Assembly (NCBI RefSeq): GCF_944327125.1
Contig: NZ_CALVGO010000011.1
Span: forward strand, 1 to 35,400
DNA length: 35,400 nt
Source of the DNA: an uncultured Faecalicoccus sp.
GTDB lineage: Bacteria > Bacillota_I > Bacilli_A > Erysipelotrichales > Erysipelotrichaceae
Reading direction: 5' to 3'
Positions 35,371 through 35,400 of the stretch are shown here, in pieces; positions within the stretch are counted from its first letter, which is position 1, and the number at the start of each line of letters is the position of its first letter. Below the pieces are notes generated by a model, which was not told the origin of the DNA, did no database searches, and was given only the letters and a program-made list of their open reading frames with translations. A program made the translations under genes and the position numbers.

Positions 35371-35400
35371 GTGTACTTTGATACGATTCATCGCCCGCAC
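35362..35400 (-). CDS. 3' end of a gene truncated by the window edge
   Basis: Thirteen codons open to the edge, ending VRAMNRIKVHSD and TAG. The stop sits inside a strong terminator, as for murA and ridA here, which supports it being a real gene end. Too short to identify. Confidence 0.4.
   Translation of the reverse strand: MRAMNRIKVHSD

Overview
The window reads as a dense chromosomal segment of a low-to-mid GC Bacillota bacterium. The evidence is AGGAGG-type ribosome binding sites, two T-box leaders, a CIRCE element in front of groESL, a cdaA-cdaR-glmM cluster and a CssRS-like two-component system. The combination looks most like Erysipelotrichia or a close relative, but that placement is an inference from gene content and has not been tested. 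Almost every gene lies on the minus strand; only an ArsR-family regulator and yaaA are on the plus strand. I see no phage, insertion sequence, CRISPR array or rRNA.

Layout from left to right. A secreted cell-wall-binding NlpC/P60-like hydrolase sits at 115-1389. The rdgB-trmL-membrane protein operon follows. Next is leuA-leuC-leuD-leuB behind a leucine T-box whose specifier reads CUC. Then come groES-groEL under CIRCE control, and thrS behind a threonine T-box (specifier ACU) overlapping an orphan lipoprotein gene. feoA-feoB are divergent from a CzrA-like ArsR regulator whose promoter places its start codon at or next to the predicted +1. A large branched-chain amino acid operon follows, ilvB-ilvN-ilvC-ilvD-(DUF815-type ATPase)-ilvA-ridA, divergent from yaaA.

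The right third carries a probable transcription unit: HAD phosphatase, cdaA, cdaR, glmM, CssR-like regulator, CssS-like kinase and a Gfo/Idh/MocA oxidoreductase. It joins c-di-AMP synthesis, amino-sugar supply and an envelope-stress sensor. A roughly 520-base gene-free stretch (31642-32168) follows, with a minus-strand promoter and terminator that define a candidate structured RNA of about 417 nt. Beyond it lie a LytTR regulator, murA, three tRNAs (Ser-GCT, Asp-GTC, Gly-TCC) and a YjjG-like HAD phosphatase. The tail of a further gene is cut by the window edge.

The genes fit together as amino acid supply and sensing. Leucine and isoleucine/valine synthesis are nearly complete, lacking only a branched-chain aminotransferase here. 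T-boxes report uncharged tRNA-Leu and tRNA-Thr, and related TGAAAA/TTTTCA palindromes lie upstream of both the leu and ilv promoters. Isopropylmalate isomerase, dihydroxyacid dehydratase and feoAB link the region to iron. RidA clears reactive enamines made by IlvA. The most unusual items are the 417-nt RNA candidate, the arsR/feoA divergent control region, the thrS gene that lacks a TGS domain, and the ATPase embedded in the ilv operon.
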